DNA of 64,000 bases, from contig JACPWG010000185.1 in the NCBI GenBank assembly GCA_016197205.1, positions 124,001-188,000 on the forward strand, read 5' to 3'. Positions 1 through 9,388 of the stretch are shown here, one piece after another. Origin of the DNA: Planctomycetota bacterium (lineage in GTDB: Bacteria; Planctomycetota; MHYJ01; WSZJ01; JACPWG01). Position 1 is the first letter of the stretch. The number at the start of each line of letters is the position of its first letter. A program made the position numbers and the translations under genes. The notes under the pieces were generated by a model. That model was not told the DNA's origin, did not search any database, and was given only the letters and a program-made list of their open reading frames with translations.

Positions 1-1319
1 CAGCGGAGAAGCTTCGCACGCGCACGGCGGCGGCAAGGGCCCTCGTGCCCTTCGGACCGGCGGCGCGGGAAGCGTTTCCCCTCGTGCGCGCGCTCTTGAA
101 GGAATGCGGACGCTACGACACGAGTGCGCCGCTCCTCGCCCTGGCCGCCCTGGGGCCGGCGGCGGCAGAGGCTGCGCCCGATGTGGCACGTCTGCTGAGG
201 GGCCGGGAGCCCTGGGACTGGTCGGAGGAGGTGCGCGCATTGCGGGCCTTCGGGCCCGCGGCCGTGCCCGTGCTGGTGCGTGCGCTGTCCGTGCAGGAAA
301 ACGACACCGCGGTGTTTGCCGCCCGCGCGCTCCGGTTGTTGGAGACGGATGCGAGGGCGGCAGTGCCGGCCCTGGTGGAGTCGCTGAATTCGGACGACGA
401 GGCCCTCCGTCAGGAGGCCGCGCTCACGCTTTCGTCCATCGACCCGCTGCGCGCGGAGGTGGTGCCGGCGATGATGGCCCTCCTGCGTTCCGACGATTGG
501 GACACGAGAGAAGCCGCGGTGAAGTCGCTGAAACAGCTTGGCCCGAAGGCCGCGGCGGCGATCCCCGCCCTCGTTCGCGGCATTCGTGCTGGGGAGGAGC
601 ACCTGGGCGGTGTACTGGCCGCCATCGGCCCGGCGTCGCGGGCCGTGGTGCCCGACCTCGTGGATTGCCTGAAGTCCGACAATTCGACGACGCGCAAGAA
701 CGCGCTGGAGGCGCTGGGCGCGCTGGGCCCCGCCGCGCAGTGCGCGTTGCCCGCCCTGGTGGAGTGCCTGCGGTCCCAGGATTGGACTACGCGCAGAAGC
801 GCCGTCGCTGCGCTCGGAAGGATGGGCACCGCCGCGGCGTCGGCGGTTCCGGCGCTGCTCGACCTGCTCAGGCGCGAGTCCGATACCGAGGCGATCGGTG
901 CGCTGGGGAGCATCGGTCCAGCGGCCCGTGGCGCGGCGCCGCTTCTGCTCGTGCTGCTGAAGGAGCGTACCCGCTGGCCTCGCCTGTTTTGCGCGCAGGC
1001 CCTGCTCGAGATCGACCCGTTCGACGACGAGCCGGTGCGCGTCCTCTCCCAGTACCTCGCCGATCCGTGCGCGGACACGCGCCGGCGGGCCGCGTGGACC
1101 CTGCAGGAAATCGGCCCGCCGGCCAGAGGGGCGATTCCCGCGCTGCTGGTGGCGGCCAAGGACCCGGACCCGTGGGTTCGCGGTGCCGCCCTGGATGCGC
1201 TGCGCAGTTTCGGGCCGGCGGCCCAGGAGGCGGTGCTGGCCTTGGAACGGGCCGCGGCTGCCGGCTTGGCTGCCCCGGGTGCCGGCGCGCGGGCGGAAGC
1301 GTCACTTCCCGGGCGCTGA
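1..1319 (+). CDS. HEAT-repeat protein, 5'-truncated by the window edge
   Basis: Tandem helical repeats of about 37 residues, each with the signature A(L/V)PAL followed by an LG-x-x-G-P-x-A turn, typical of PBS-lyase-like HEAT repeats. The reading frame is open to base 3, and the residues before the first possible start (GTG at 45) read as more HEAT sequence, so the true start lies upstream. Such proteins are usually protein-interaction scaffolds; no catalytic domain is visible. The 3' end overlaps the 3' end of the convergent next gene by 18 bp. The family assignment is firm, but the specific role is unknown. Confidence 0.85.
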   Translation, partial: AEKLRTRTAAARALVPFGPAAREAFPLVRALLKECGRYDTSAPLLALAALGPAAAEAAPDVARLLRGREPWDWSEEVRALRAFGPAAVPVLVRALSVQENDTAVFAARALRLLETDARAAVPALVESLNSDDEALRQEAALTLSSIDPLRAEVVPAMMALLRSDDWDTREAAVKSLKQLGPKAAAAIPALVRGIRAGEEHLGGVLAAIGPASRAVVPDLVDCLKSDNSTTRKNALEALGALGPAAQCALPALVECLRSQDWTTRRSAVAALGRMGTAAASAVPALLDLLRRESDTEAIGALGSIGPAARGAAPLLLVLLKERTRWPRLFCAQALLEIDPFDDEPVRVLSQYLADPCADTRRRAAWTLQEIGPPARGAIPALLVAAKDPDPWVRGAALDALRSFGPAAQEAVLALERAAAAGLAAPGAGARAEASLPGR

Positions 1320-2609
1320 AGCGTCGAACGCCTGCTCAAGGAGGTCCCGCCTGAGACCCAGTTCAGCAAACACGCGTCGATAACTCCCATATTGCAGGCA
1401 GTATTTGCCACCGTCCAGGTGCACGCGGCTCGGGCACGCCAAACATGATCTACCTGGTGAGAGTGGCACGTAGTCCGCGTCTTCGTAACCGCTGAACGAA
1501 ACAACAGCCTGGGGTTCCGGTTCCAGATCAGGAATCGCACTCGTCCCCAGGCCGATCGCGTCGCGCGTCGGAACCGCCTCGATGGCCAGCCATTCTTCAT
1601 GCCGCAGCGAGAAGATGAGCAGCGAAGCCGCCACAGAGGGAGACAGACTCTCTCGATACCCGCGCCCTGTGAAGACAAAATCGCTGTCAGCATACGTCAC
1701 CCAGGCATGGTCTCCAGGGATCGGGGTGTCTTTCACGTCATACCGGCGCCAATTGTACGTCTGCGGATCGAGGGCGAGGATGCCGAGGCCAGCCGTCCCC
1801 ATCCATAGCCACCGTCCTCCCCGCTTCAGACCGCTCACACCCCGGGGGTTCCCCTCACCCGCCGCGTACCATCCGGCAGCGGCAGCGAGCGACCAGAAGT
1901 CGAATTCTGCAAAGGCCCCCGTTCGGTTGTTCCTGACAATGAGGGGGTCGCCGTGGTAGCAGCGTTGCAGAAAGGAGACGTCTCCATACTGGACCTGAGG
2001 GTTCCATTCGTCCGGAGATGGCAAGCAGGTGACTTGCTTTCCCGCAAAGTGCACATCCTGAGCCAGCAGCCGCATGGGATGTTTTCGCACTCGCAGCGGA
2101 AGCGGCTTCGGGTCCATTCGGACAACATCGGAGGGGGGAGGGAAGACCTGTTCGAGGCCATTACCGTCCATGACGACGCGCAACGGGTTGTCTCCATGGG
2201 CCCCCAGTCGCCACCTGAGGTAGCGAGGGTACTCGTCCGTGCCCAAATCGTCGCGAAACCAGTCGTCCAACCTGGCAAGCAACGGCTGCATTTTCTCAGG
2301 CGGAAGGCAGCCGTTCATTTCAACCACCGAGTCGAGCCAGTCGTTGATGTGCTGCTGCAGACGGGCCCTGATCTTCGGTCGCTTCTCTTCTTCGACGTGA
2401 CAAGTTTCGCAAAGCCGGGACACCGCGAGGTCAAGTTTCTCCGTTTCCAGCTCGCGTGCCATCTGGCTCTTGAAATCCGGGTTCGCGCGGTGAAACGCGC
2501 CGTCCACCGCTAGTATCAGCGGCTCTCCCGGAGAAACAACCGGTCCATCATCGCCGAAAAGATGCGCAGCCAGGCCTCCAAGGAAAAGAACAGCGGCTAC
2601 GAGACGCAC
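1302..2609 (-). CDS. Secreted protein of unknown function with one CxxCH motif
   Basis: 435 residues with an N-terminal signal peptide (MRLVAAVLFLGGLAAHLFG) and no later membrane segment, so probably exported. A CETCH motif near residue 70 has the form of a c-type haem-binding site, but there is only one and no recognised cytochrome fold, so haem binding is speculative. The C-terminal half holds W/G-rich stretches that resemble beta-propeller strands. A C-x2-C pair (CLAC) lies near the C terminus. The start overlaps the 3' end of the upstream TIR fragment. I do not recognise the family. Confidence 0.7.
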   Translation of the reverse strand: MRLVAAVLFLGGLAAHLFGDDGPVVSPGEPLILAVDGAFHRANPDFKSQMARELETEKLDLAVSRLCETCHVEEEKRPKIRARLQQHINDWLDSVVEMNGCLPPEKMQPLLARLDDWFRDDLGTDEYPRYLRWRLGAHGDNPLRVVMDGNGLEQVFPPPSDVVRMDPKPLPLRVRKHPMRLLAQDVHFAGKQVTCLPSPDEWNPQVQYGDVSFLQRCYHGDPLIVRNNRTGAFAEFDFWSLAAAAGWYAAGEGNPRGVSGLKRGGRWLWMGTAGLGILALDPQTYNWRRYDVKDTPIPGDHAWVTYADSDFVFTGRGYRESLSPSVAASLLIFSLRHEEWLAIEAVPTRDAIGLGTSAIPDLEPEPQAVVSFSGYEDADYVPLSPGRSCLACPSRVHLDGGKYCLQYGSYRRVFAELGLRRDLLEQAFDASAPGK

Positions 2610-2803
2610 CGGAGATTCTCCTGCAAATCCGCCGCCTTGCCGATCTCACGTGCCCAGTTGACTCCCATGTAGATCCGGCGATCGGGATCCCAGACTTCGA
2701 ACCCCTCCTTCTGCAGCAACGTGGACAATTCCTGGGCGGCCTCGCGATCTTGCGGGTCGTAGCTGAAGAAGACCTGGAACCGACTCGAAGTCTTCGCGGC
2801 CAT
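2597..2803 (-). pseudogene. N-terminal fragment of a TIR-domain protein
   Basis: 68 residues beginning MAAKTSSRFQVFFSYDPQDR, a good match to box 1 of bacterial TIR domains, followed by KEGFEVWDPDRR and NWAREIGKA, which correspond to the BB-loop region and the helix carrying the catalytic glutamate of TIR NADases. The frame then ends in TAG about half-way through a normal TIR domain of roughly 130 residues, running into the start of the next gene. An AG-rich RBS precedes ATG 2803. As read, it cannot form a complete TIR fold, so it is most likely a remnant of a signalling or defence gene. Confidence 0.65.
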
Positions 2804-2998
2804 GGGCTCACTCTCTTTGTGGACGTGCCAAACCTGCCGGCATCCCCCGACCCGAGGGTGGCCGGAAATCCCCCCCCCCCGAGGCTTCGACGTTTCAGTA
2901 TACGCGAGGCATCTCGCGAACTCAAGGCCGGCCTCCAACCCGTGGCATGCGGCCACGGACGGCCCCGCTCTCCGCTGCTCCCCGCCCCGCGCGCCGCC

Positions 2999-3679
2999 TC
3001 ACCGCCCCGCGACCGCGGCGACCTCCAAGTCGTCGAAGTGGATCGGCTCCCCGGAGTCCGGCGAGCCCCCGAGCCACGGCCGGCCGGCGCGCGGCTCTTC
3101 GGTCTCGTCGGCCGTCACCAGCCAGGCCGTCGGCTCCGCTTCCCCCTCGGTCCAGGCACGCCCCTCCACGCGCCAGCCGCCCGCGTCGAGTCGCCGCAAT
3201 TGCAGCCTCAGATGCGTCCAGGCGCCGGATTTCCACGCAAAAGGCGCCTGCCCGCGGGCAGCGTCGCCGCGCCGCAGTTCGAGCGTGCGCGACGCAGGGG
3301 TCACCTGCAGCTTGAAGCCCGTGATGCCGTTCAGGCCGACGCCGAAGCGCGGGAAACGCCGGCCCTTTCCCGTCCCGCGGATCCGCGCGTGCACTTGGAG
3401 GTTTTCCTTCTCGCCGGGCCCGAACACCAAGCCGAAACTGTCCAACGGCTCGCCCGGCAGCACGAGCAGTCGATTTGCCCCGTCCTGCTCCACGCGAAAC
3501 TCGCCGCCCACGACGAGAAAATCAGACGGCACGGTTCCGGGTTCCGTCTTCTCGAAGTCGTTCCGGTACAGAAGAGCAGGCTGCGGCGCCGGAGCGCCGG
3601 CCGGCGGCCCGTCGGAGCCGGCCAATGGGGCGAGACAAATCGAAAGCAATAGGGCCGCCATCCCGTCGCGCATTCGCAT
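2999..3679 (-). CDS. Secreted beta-sandwich-like protein
   Basis: 226 residues with an N-terminal signal peptide, then a mature region starting YRNDFEKTEPGTVPSDF, the typical opening of concanavalin/LamG-like or DUF1080-like jelly rolls. Later strands (FGVGLNGITGFKLQV, WTHLRLQLRRL) and the closing IHFDDLEV fit the same fold. Such domains are common in exported carbohydrate-active proteins of Planctomycetes. No catalytic residues can be assigned. It starts 27 bp after the ABC permease ends, so it may share that transcript. Confidence 0.6.
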   Translation of the reverse strand: MRMRDGMAALLLSICLAPLAGSDGPPAGAPAPQPALLYRNDFEKTEPGTVPSDFLVVGGEFRVEQDGANRLLVLPGEPLDSFGLVFGPGEKENLQVHARIRGTGKGRRFPRFGVGLNGITGFKLQVTPASRTLELRRGDAARGQAPFAWKSGAWTHLRLQLRRLDAGGWRVEGRAWTEGEAEPTAWLVTADETEEPRAGRPWLGGSPDSGEPIHFDDLEVAAVAGR

Positions 3680-3706
3680 TGCACGTCCTCCTCGCTTGTC
3701 TCGCTG

Positions 3707-6700
3707 TCACTCGTCGCGGAGCGCCGCCGCCACGGAGCTCCGGACCGTCCAGAGAATCGCCATTAGCATCCAGACGGTGCCGCTGCCGGCGACGGCTAGA
3801 AACGTGCCCGCGGCCAAGCCGAGCGGGGCCGACGCCTGCGGCACCCGCACGGCCGGCCACACCGACACGGCCGCGGCCACTGCGCCGCACGCGAGGCCGC
3901 CCGCCAGGAGCAGTCCGTGCTCCGCGCCGATCATTCGCAGCAGATGGCCCGTGCCCAGGCCCAAAGCCCGCAACACAGCCAGCTCCGCGCGCCGCTCCAA
4001 GAGATTGCGAAGGACCACCACGCCCAGCCCGACGGTCCCGAGCAGCAGCGCAAGCCCGCCGAGCACGAGAAGCACGGAGAGGTAGGTGTTCTCCACGGCG
4101 TGAAACGCCGCGACGCGCTCCGCGGCCGGCCCGATGTCGAGGCCGAGGTCCGCAAGCGCCCGCGCAAACGCCCGCGCCACCGCCGCCGCCCGGTCCACGG
4201 GCGCATCCACGAGAAATGCGCGATACCCGCTCTCGGACGGAAACAGGGCCTCGAAGTCCCGTTCCGCAATGAGCAGACTCCCCTGTAAAATCGAGCCGTC
4301 GAGGCCGCCGACCAGACGGAGCTGGACCACGCGCCCGCGCTCGTCCTCGCAGGCGACGCACTCCCCGAGCGACTTGCGCAGCGCCCACTGGATCGTCGCC
4401 GCGTCCGCGATCGCAGGCACCGGGTCCTCGGGCGACCGTCGCCCGAGCAGCAGCCACGGATTCGCGACGCCGGGATCCGGCGCATGCTCCGCGAACGAGA
4501 ACGCGCCGCGCGCGCTGAGCGCCTCAGGTGAAGCACCGAGAAGGCGCGGGCGCACCGCGCGGTTGGGGTTCAGGCAGCTCGCATCGTCGCCGTCGTGTAC
4601 GCGCAGGGGGACCACGGAGACCCCATCAAGGGCCGCGGGATCGAGGGCGTAGGCCGCGCGCCCGTCCTCCGCATTCAGGTCGCGCAGCACGGGCAGCGCG
4701 GACTCTCCGTAGAGCGCAAAGCCGCCGGTCCCTCCCTCGCGGCGCGAGGCGTCCGCGGCCGGGTCGTGTCGATTCGCCCCGACGGCCGTAACGAGAAACG
4801 CCCCGCACGCGAGGAGGCCGGCCGTGGCCAGGCTGCGACCGCGCCGGCGCGCGCAGTTCCGGACGCCCAGCCCGGCGAGCGAGAGCCGACCCTCCGCGCG
4901 ACCCGCCGCCGCAAAGCCGGTGAGCAGGGCGTGGCCGAGGAGCAGGCCCGAAGTGAGCAGGAGCGCGCCGGCTCCGAAAAACGCGCCCGCGGCCCCGCTC
5001 CCGCCGCCGGCCTTTGCAGCGAAAAACAGCAACGCGAGCGCGCCGAGGCCCGCGCCGATGGCGGCCGTGAGCGCCGGGGCAAACATCCGGCTGCCGGCCT
5101 TCGGAAGCGCCTCCGCGGAGAGGCCGCCGCCGCCCGCGCCTACCGCGAGCAGCTCCCGGGCGGGCGACCGTGCGCAACCGCGAATGCCCGCGGCGAAAAC
5201 GCTCCAGGCGAGAGCGACGGCGGACAGACACCCGATGGCGAGCGACACCGGTTCGCCGTGAAAGACCAGCGACCCGGCGCCGCCGACGGCGTCCCGCCAG
5301 AGGGTCGACAGGCCGTGGAGCACCGCCCGCGTGTAAGCCGCGCCGCCCGCGGCGCCCACGAGGCCGCCGGCGACCGCGACGAGCGCGCCCTCGCGCAGGA
5401 AGAGGCCGCGGACGCGCTCAGGTGAATACCCTAGGGCAAGGAGCGTCCCGACCTCCTCCGACCTGCGTTCGAGCCCGAACCGGAACAAGAGTCCGGCCAG
5501 GAGCGCGGCGGCGACGATCAAAAAAAAGCTGAGTCCCAGGAAGAGTTGGCCGAAGTCCATCGGCGGGTCGGCCGCGGCCAGGGCCTCCTCGCGAACGGCG
5601 CGGAACGCGAGCCCGAGCGCGGCAGGGTCGAGCGCGCGGGTCAGGGCCGCTTCGAGCGCTTCCCGCGTCCTGCCTTCGGTCCGCGAAAAGCGGAGGGCGG
5701 TCAGGTCGCCGAAGCGATTCGCCCACAGCTTGCGCCCGGCGCGGAGCGTGACGAACGCCTTGGGCGTCTCCCGGTGCGCGGTCCAGTATGCCTCGTCCTT
5801 CTTGCGGATCCGGTCGAGCCGGATCGGCATCCCCGGCTCCCAGTCCCGGCAGTTGGCGGCCTCGGAGAGACCGGGGAAGCGCGGGCTCCACGCCCGATCC
5901 GCCGCAGCCCCCTCGATGCGCGTCACGGCCCGCACGCGGAAGCGAGCCTGCCGTTCCTCGAAGCGACGGGCGGGCCCCAGCACGAAAAATTTCATGTCGA
6001 GGCTGTCCCCGGCCGTGACAGCGAGGTCCTCGGCGAGCCACTCGTTGATGACTGCTTCCTCGTCGCCGAGGTCGCCCGGGAGAAACCGCGGAGACGTCGC
6101 CCCCGCATCCCCACTCGCCGGGCCGACGGCGGCGACCATCGAGTAGGGCGTCGCACGGTCGCCCGCGCGAATCTCGTTCACGAAGTACCCGAGGACGCCG
6201 AGCGCGTCGGGCGCAACGCCGACTGCGGCGCGCGCGACGGCGGCCTCCAGGAAGATCCGATCCGTCTGGAGCTGTAGCACGCCCGCTCCCGGCGGCTCCT
6301 CGAGCGACAAGCCCGCGTCGGCCGGCCGCCACCGCGCGCGAAGGGCGTCCTTCGCCGCGGCGATGGTCGCGGCGGCGGATCCCCCGCCGGTCAGGAGCAG
6401 ATTGGCGCGCCCGGCCAGTTTCAGTTTTTCCTGGAGCCACGGCAGGGAGAGAAAGGCGTTCGCAGGCGGCGTGGGGGACGCGCGGAGGTCGAAGTTGCCG
6501 AGCGCGTCGTCGCGCGCGACGGCTGCGACCGTCACGCGGAGCGCGAGGGCGTCCTTGTCGTCCTTTGCGAGGGGCGTGTCGCCGGGTAAAGGGCTCAGCC
6601 GCTGGACGCGCAGGACGAAGGCGTCGCCAGGTCCGATGCCGAGCGCCGCCGCGAGTCGCGCATTCACCACCGCCGCGTCGACACCGAGGTTGTCAAAGGC

Positions 6701-7069
6701 CGCGCCGCCGGACGCCAGCCGCGCGAAGCGGGAGTCCACGCCGAGTGCCTCTACCCGGGCAACCCGCGCCTCGCCGTCCGCGCGCGCGGCGGTGGCCCGT
6801 AAGCGAAGGACCGGGCAGGCGTCCACGCCCAGCGCGGCGGCGACCTCCGCGGCGAGTTCTTCGCGGAAGGGGCGTTCGCGCGCGTCGAGCGCGAGCTGCA
6901 CGCGACCCAGCCGTGCGAGGGCGAGGCCGCGCAGACTGTGGCGGAGCGAATCCCCGACGAGGAGCGCACCCGTCAGGACGGCGCCGGCGACGGCCACGCC
7001 CACCGCGGCGGCGAGGTGGCTCCTCCAGTGGAACCGCAGGCCCTGCAACACGAGCGTCCAGCCGGTCAT
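3707..7069 (-). CDS. ABC transporter permease, FtsX/MacB/LolC type
   Basis: 1120 residues. An N-terminal membrane helix (AAAVGVAVAGAVLTGALLVGDSL) is followed by a large extracytoplasmic MacB-like core. The first FtsX domain has about three helices around residues 515-640 (DFGQLFLGLSFFLIVAAALL). A second periplasmic stretch and C-terminal FtsX helices follow (NTYLSVLLVLGGLALLLGTV). This is a duplicated-FtsX permease, longer than LolC/E. Its GTG/ATG start overlaps the stop of the upstream ATPase gene by 4 bp, so the two form one exporter, probably for lipoproteins, lipids or small molecules. The substrate cannot be told from sequence. An A8 run (5520-5527) encodes Phe-Phe-Leu in the first FtsX domain. 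Confidence 0.88.
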   Translation of the reverse strand: MTGWTLVLQGLRFHWRSHLAAAVGVAVAGAVLTGALLVGDSLRHSLRGLALARLGRVQLALDARERPFREELAAEVAAALGVDACPVLRLRATAARADGEARVARVEALGVDSRFARLASGGAAFDNLGVDAAVVNARLAAALGIGPGDAFVLRVQRLSPLPGDTPLAKDDKDALALRVTVAAVARDDALGNFDLRASPTPPANAFLSLPWLQEKLKLAGRANLLLTGGGSAAATIAAAKDALRARWRPADAGLSLEEPPGAGVLQLQTDRIFLEAAVARAAVGVAPDALGVLGYFVNEIRAGDRATPYSMVAAVGPASGDAGATSPRFLPGDLGDEEAVINEWLAEDLAVTAGDSLDMKFFVLGPARRFEERQARFRVRAVTRIEGAAADRAWSPRFPGLSEAANCRDWEPGMPIRLDRIRKKDEAYWTAHRETPKAFVTLRAGRKLWANRFGDLTALRFSRTEGRTREALEAALTRALDPAALGLAFRAVREEALAAADPPMDFGQLFLGLSFFLIVAAALLAGLLFRFGLERRSEEVGTLLALGYSPERVRGLFLREGALVAVAGGLVGAAGGAAYTRAVLHGLSTLWRDAVGGAGSLVFHGEPVSLAIGCLSAVALAWSVFAAGIRGCARSPARELLAVGAGGGGLSAEALPKAGSRMFAPALTAAIGAGLGALALLFFAAKAGGGSGAAGAFFGAGALLLTSGLLLGHALLTGFAAAGRAEGRLSLAGLGVRNCARRRGRSLATAGLLACGAFLVTAVGANRHDPAADASRREGGTGGFALYGESALPVLRDLNAEDGRAAYALDPAALDGVSVVPLRVHDGDDASCLNPNRAVRPRLLGASPEALSARGAFSFAEHAPDPGVANPWLLLGRRSPEDPVPAIADAATIQWALRKSLGECVACEDERGRVVQLRLVGGLDGSILQGSLLIAERDFEALFPSESGYRAFLVDAPVDRAAAVARAFARALADLGLDIGPAAERVAAFHAVENTYLSVLLVLGGLALLLGTVGLGVVVLRNLLERRAELAVLRALGLGTGHLLRMIGAEHGLLLAGGLACGAVAAAVSVWPAVRVPQASAPLGLAAGTFLAVAGSGTVWMLMAILWTVRSSVAAALRDE

Positions 7070-7794
7070 CTTGCGGCAGCCTCCGCGGCGCCGGCGTCGA
7101 AGGGGCGGAGACGACCTTCGACCAGTTCATAGACACGGCCCATGCGCATCGCCAGATCCCGGGCATGCGTCGCCACCAGCAGGGCCGTCCCTTCTTCGCG
7201 GTTCAGCTCGAGAAGCAGCTCCGCGAGCTGCGTCGCGGCCGTGCGGTCGAGCGCGCCGGTCGGCTCGTCGGCGAGAACGAGCGCGGGGGCGTTCACGAGT
7301 GCGCGCACGACCGCGACGCGCTGGCGCTCGCCGCCGGAGAGCCGGCCCGGCCGGTGCGCGAGCCGATGCGCGAGCCCCACGCGTCCAAGCAGGCGGCGCG
7401 CCCTTTCCTCGGCCTCCGCCGTCGAGGCGCCGGCCGCGCCCGCGAGCGTGGGGACCAGCACGTTTTCCCAGACGGTGCACTGCGGCAGGAGATGATGGGA
7501 CTGAAAAACAAAGCCGAGCCGGCGATTTCGGACCTCCGCCAGCTCCCGTTCCCCCAGGCCGGCGAGCTCCCGACCCTCAAGCCGCACGGCGCCGGACGTC
7601 GGGCGATCCAACGTGCCGATGAGTTGTAGCAGGGTCGTCTTGCCCGAGCCCGAAGGGCCCATGAGGGCCGCGGTCTCGCCTTGCCGAAGCTCGAGCGTCA
7701 CGCCCCGGAGGACTTCGGTCAGGTCGCCGCCGTCAGGGGAGTCGAAGCGCTTCGACAGGTCGGCGACCGAGAGGAGGATCGCGGGTTCCGTCAT
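7066..7794 (-). CDS. ABC transporter ATP-binding protein, LolD/MacB family
   Basis: 242 residues, the usual length for LolD-type ATPases. Walker A GPSGSGKT is at residues 46-53, the Q-loop is in FVFQSHHLLPQ, the signature LSGGERQR follows, Walker B and D-loop read LVLADEPTGALD, and the switch histidine is in VATHARD. The family powers FtsX-type permeases in lipoprotein release or efflux. It overlaps the permease gene by 4 bp, indicating translational coupling. The exact substrate class is inferred only. Confidence 0.93.
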   Translation of the reverse strand: MTEPAILLSVADLSKRFDSPDGGDLTEVLRGVTLELRQGETAALMGPSGSGKTTLLQLIGTLDRPTSGAVRLEGRELAGLGERELAEVRNRRLGFVFQSHHLLPQCTVWENVLVPTLAGAAGASTAEAEERARRLLGRVGLAHRLAHRPGRLSGGERQRVAVVRALVNAPALVLADEPTGALDRTAATQLAELLLELNREEGTALLVATHARDLAMRMGRVYELVEGRLRPFDAGAAEAAAR

Positions 7795-7870
7795 GCGGCG
7801 GGGCGCTCAAAGGTCCGCGTTGGGGGCCGGCTGACAAAGTGCTGGCTCGCTCTCCGAACATTCATCCGCG

Positions 7871-7930
7871 GCCCTCAGCCCTGCCGCCCGACGCGCCGCC
7901 TGAAGGCGGAACTACGAACGGCGGCGGCGG
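7871..7930. repeat. Dispersed repeat family R1, copy 1
   Basis: A core CCGCCTGAAGGCGG (7896-7909), able to form a 6-bp stem, sits next to ACTACGAACG. The same core with the same flank occurs at about 16267, 30451 and 39684, always outside genes. It resembles a REP-type element. This copy lies between the ABC ATPase start and the thioesterase stop. Confidence 0.8.
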
Positions 7931-7956
7931 CCTTCAAGTACGGTCCGCGCACTTGG

Positions 7957-8454
7957 TCAATCGGCGATGAGGCCGTCGGGGCCGGCGCCGCAGCTCGCGC
8001 CCGCGTCTCCGCGGAGGGCCTCCGCCGGCGCCACGTCGATCCGGTCCGCGAGGGCCTGGGGAATGGGCGTGGCGCGCGGCCCGCCGTTCGGGCCGTCGAA
8101 CCGGACGCACACCGCGATCGCCCGGCCTCGGGCGACCTCGGGCCGGTGCTCCCCGTCGAGCTTGCGAAAGACGTAGGTGAAGGCGACGGTCCGTTCGCGG
8201 CGCTCGCTCACGAGAAGCTGGACTTCGACCTCGTCCTCGAAGCGCAGCGGGGCCTTGTAGTCGCAAGAGGCGTGGACGCGCGGCCAGCCGAGCTTCCCGC
8301 CGAACGCTTCCGTGTGGATCGACGTGCCGAGGGAGCGAAAAAAAGCGCACTCCGCGACTTCCATGAACCGGAAGTAGTTCGAGAAGTGCATGACCCCGGC
8401 GAGGTCGGTGTCCGCGAACTCGACGCGCCTGCGCAAGCGAAGCTCATAGGGCAT
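7957..8454 (-). CDS. Acyl-CoA thioesterase, YbgC/4-HBT hotdog family
   Basis: About 165 residues from ATG 8454, chosen because CAGGTCGCC lies just upstream and the product then begins MPYELRLRRRVEFADTD. The hotdog signature VEFADTDLAGVMHFSNYFRF contains the catalytic aspartate of the 4-hydroxybenzoyl-CoA thioesterase family (D-x2-G-x-(V/M)-(Y/H)-x3-Y). The family hydrolyses acyl-CoA thioesters in the cytoplasm; the preferred acyl chain is unknown. An A7 run (8338-8344) encodes Phe-Phe just after the active-site region. Confidence 0.88.
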   Translation of the reverse strand: MPYELRLRRRVEFADTDLAGVMHFSNYFRFMEVAECAFFRSLGTSIHTEAFGGKLGWPRVHASCDYKAPLRFEDEVEVQLLVSERRERTVAFTYVFRKLDGEHRPEVARGRAIAVCVRFDGPNGGPRATPIPQALADRIDVAPAEALRGDAGASCGAGPDGLIAD

Positions 8455-8471
8455 GTGGCGACCTGATGAAA

Positions 8472-8596
8472 AAGGCTCAAGGCTCAAAGTTCAAGGCTCA
8501 GAGTCCGCGATTCCGTGCCCGGGCTGCGTTCCTGGGTCGTCTTTGAGAATTGAACCTTGAGCCTTGTCTGAGTCTTGAGAATCGAGCATGGAGAAT
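8472..8596. repeat. Imperfect inverted repeat of CTCAAGG/CCTTGAG units
   Basis: Several short units (GGCTCAAGGCTCAAAGTTCA) on the left face their complements (TTGAACCTTGAGCC) on the right across about 45 bp. It fills most of the gap between the response regulator and the thioesterase. It has no coding potential and looks like one of the window's palindromic intergenic elements. Confidence 0.6.
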
Positions 8597-8653
8597 TCAT
8601 GTCGCCCCCCTGCGCGTCGAACGAGGGGGTCACTTTCCTACGGGCCCTCAAAC

Positions 8654-9370
8654 CTACCGCGACGAGGGCTTCGCGTCCGGTTCGAGCGCCTGGAGCACGA
8701 GTCGATGGAACGGGAGGGACACGTTCTCGCGCGGGGCGACCGACTCGGTGGCGACGCGGAAGCGACCGCGCGTCCAGCGGGAGACCTCGAGAAACGCCTC
8801 CTCCCCGAGGAGGGGCTCTCCCGCGCGTCCCTCGACGCGCGCGGAGACGAGCCGGTGGTCCCGGAGGACGAGCTCGCCGGTGGAGTTGCCGTTGGTCGCC
8901 GTGATGCGGTAGGTCCGTCCGTGTCGCATCACGAGGTAGCAAAGATCCGGCGCCCGGAGGACGGAGAGGTCGCCTTCCCAGCCGTCGGTCGGCGTCGCCT
9001 GCGGCGTGCGAGCGACGAGCCACTGGACGGCGCCTGCGAGGGCGTCGAGATCGAAGGGCTTCGGCAGGAAGCCCGCCGCCCCGAGGAAGCGCGCCGCCTG
9101 GCGGTTCTCGATGTCGGCCTCGGCCGTCATGAAGAGCACGGGGAGGTCGTCGGCGAGACCCGACGAACGCATGCGGGCGACGAGGGAGAAGCCGTCCTCG
9201 CCCGGCATGGAAATGTCCGAGATCAGGAGGTCGTAGCGTCGTTCGGAGAGGCGCACGATCGCCTCCGCCGCGCTATGGACCTGGTCGGCTTGGTGCCCGT
9301 CGGCCGTGAGCGCGCAGTGGACCATTTCCGCGAGGGCCACGTCGTCGTCCACGATGAGAATGCGCGCCAA
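8654..9370 (-). CDS. Response regulator with DUF4388-like (PATAN) output domain
   Basis: 238 residues. The receiver domain spans about 1-120, with the acidic DDD at 8-10, phospho-acceptor D52 (LISDISMPG), a conserved T/A switch region and K104 (LPKPFD). The output domain (about 130-220) has the pattern GELVLRDHRLVSARVEG followed by GEEAFLEVSRWTRGRF, which matches DUF4388/PATAN domains found in planctomycete and deltaproteobacterial regulators. There is no DNA-binding domain, so it probably works by protein contacts. It begins 18 bp after the MshEN-like gene ends and is probably co-transcribed with it. Confidence 0.85.
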   Translation of the reverse strand: MARILIVDDDVALAEMVHCALTADGHQADQVHSAAEAIVRLSERRYDLLISDISMPGEDGFSLVARMRSSGLADDLPVLFMTAEADIENRQAARFLGAAGFLPKPFDLDALAGAVQWLVARTPQATPTDGWEGDLSVLRAPDLCYLVMRHGRTYRITATNGNSTGELVLRDHRLVSARVEGRAGEPLLGEEAFLEVSRWTRGRFRVATESVAPRENVSLPFHRLVLQALEPDAKPSSR

Positions 9371-9388
9371 AGAGTTTTCCTTTCCTCG

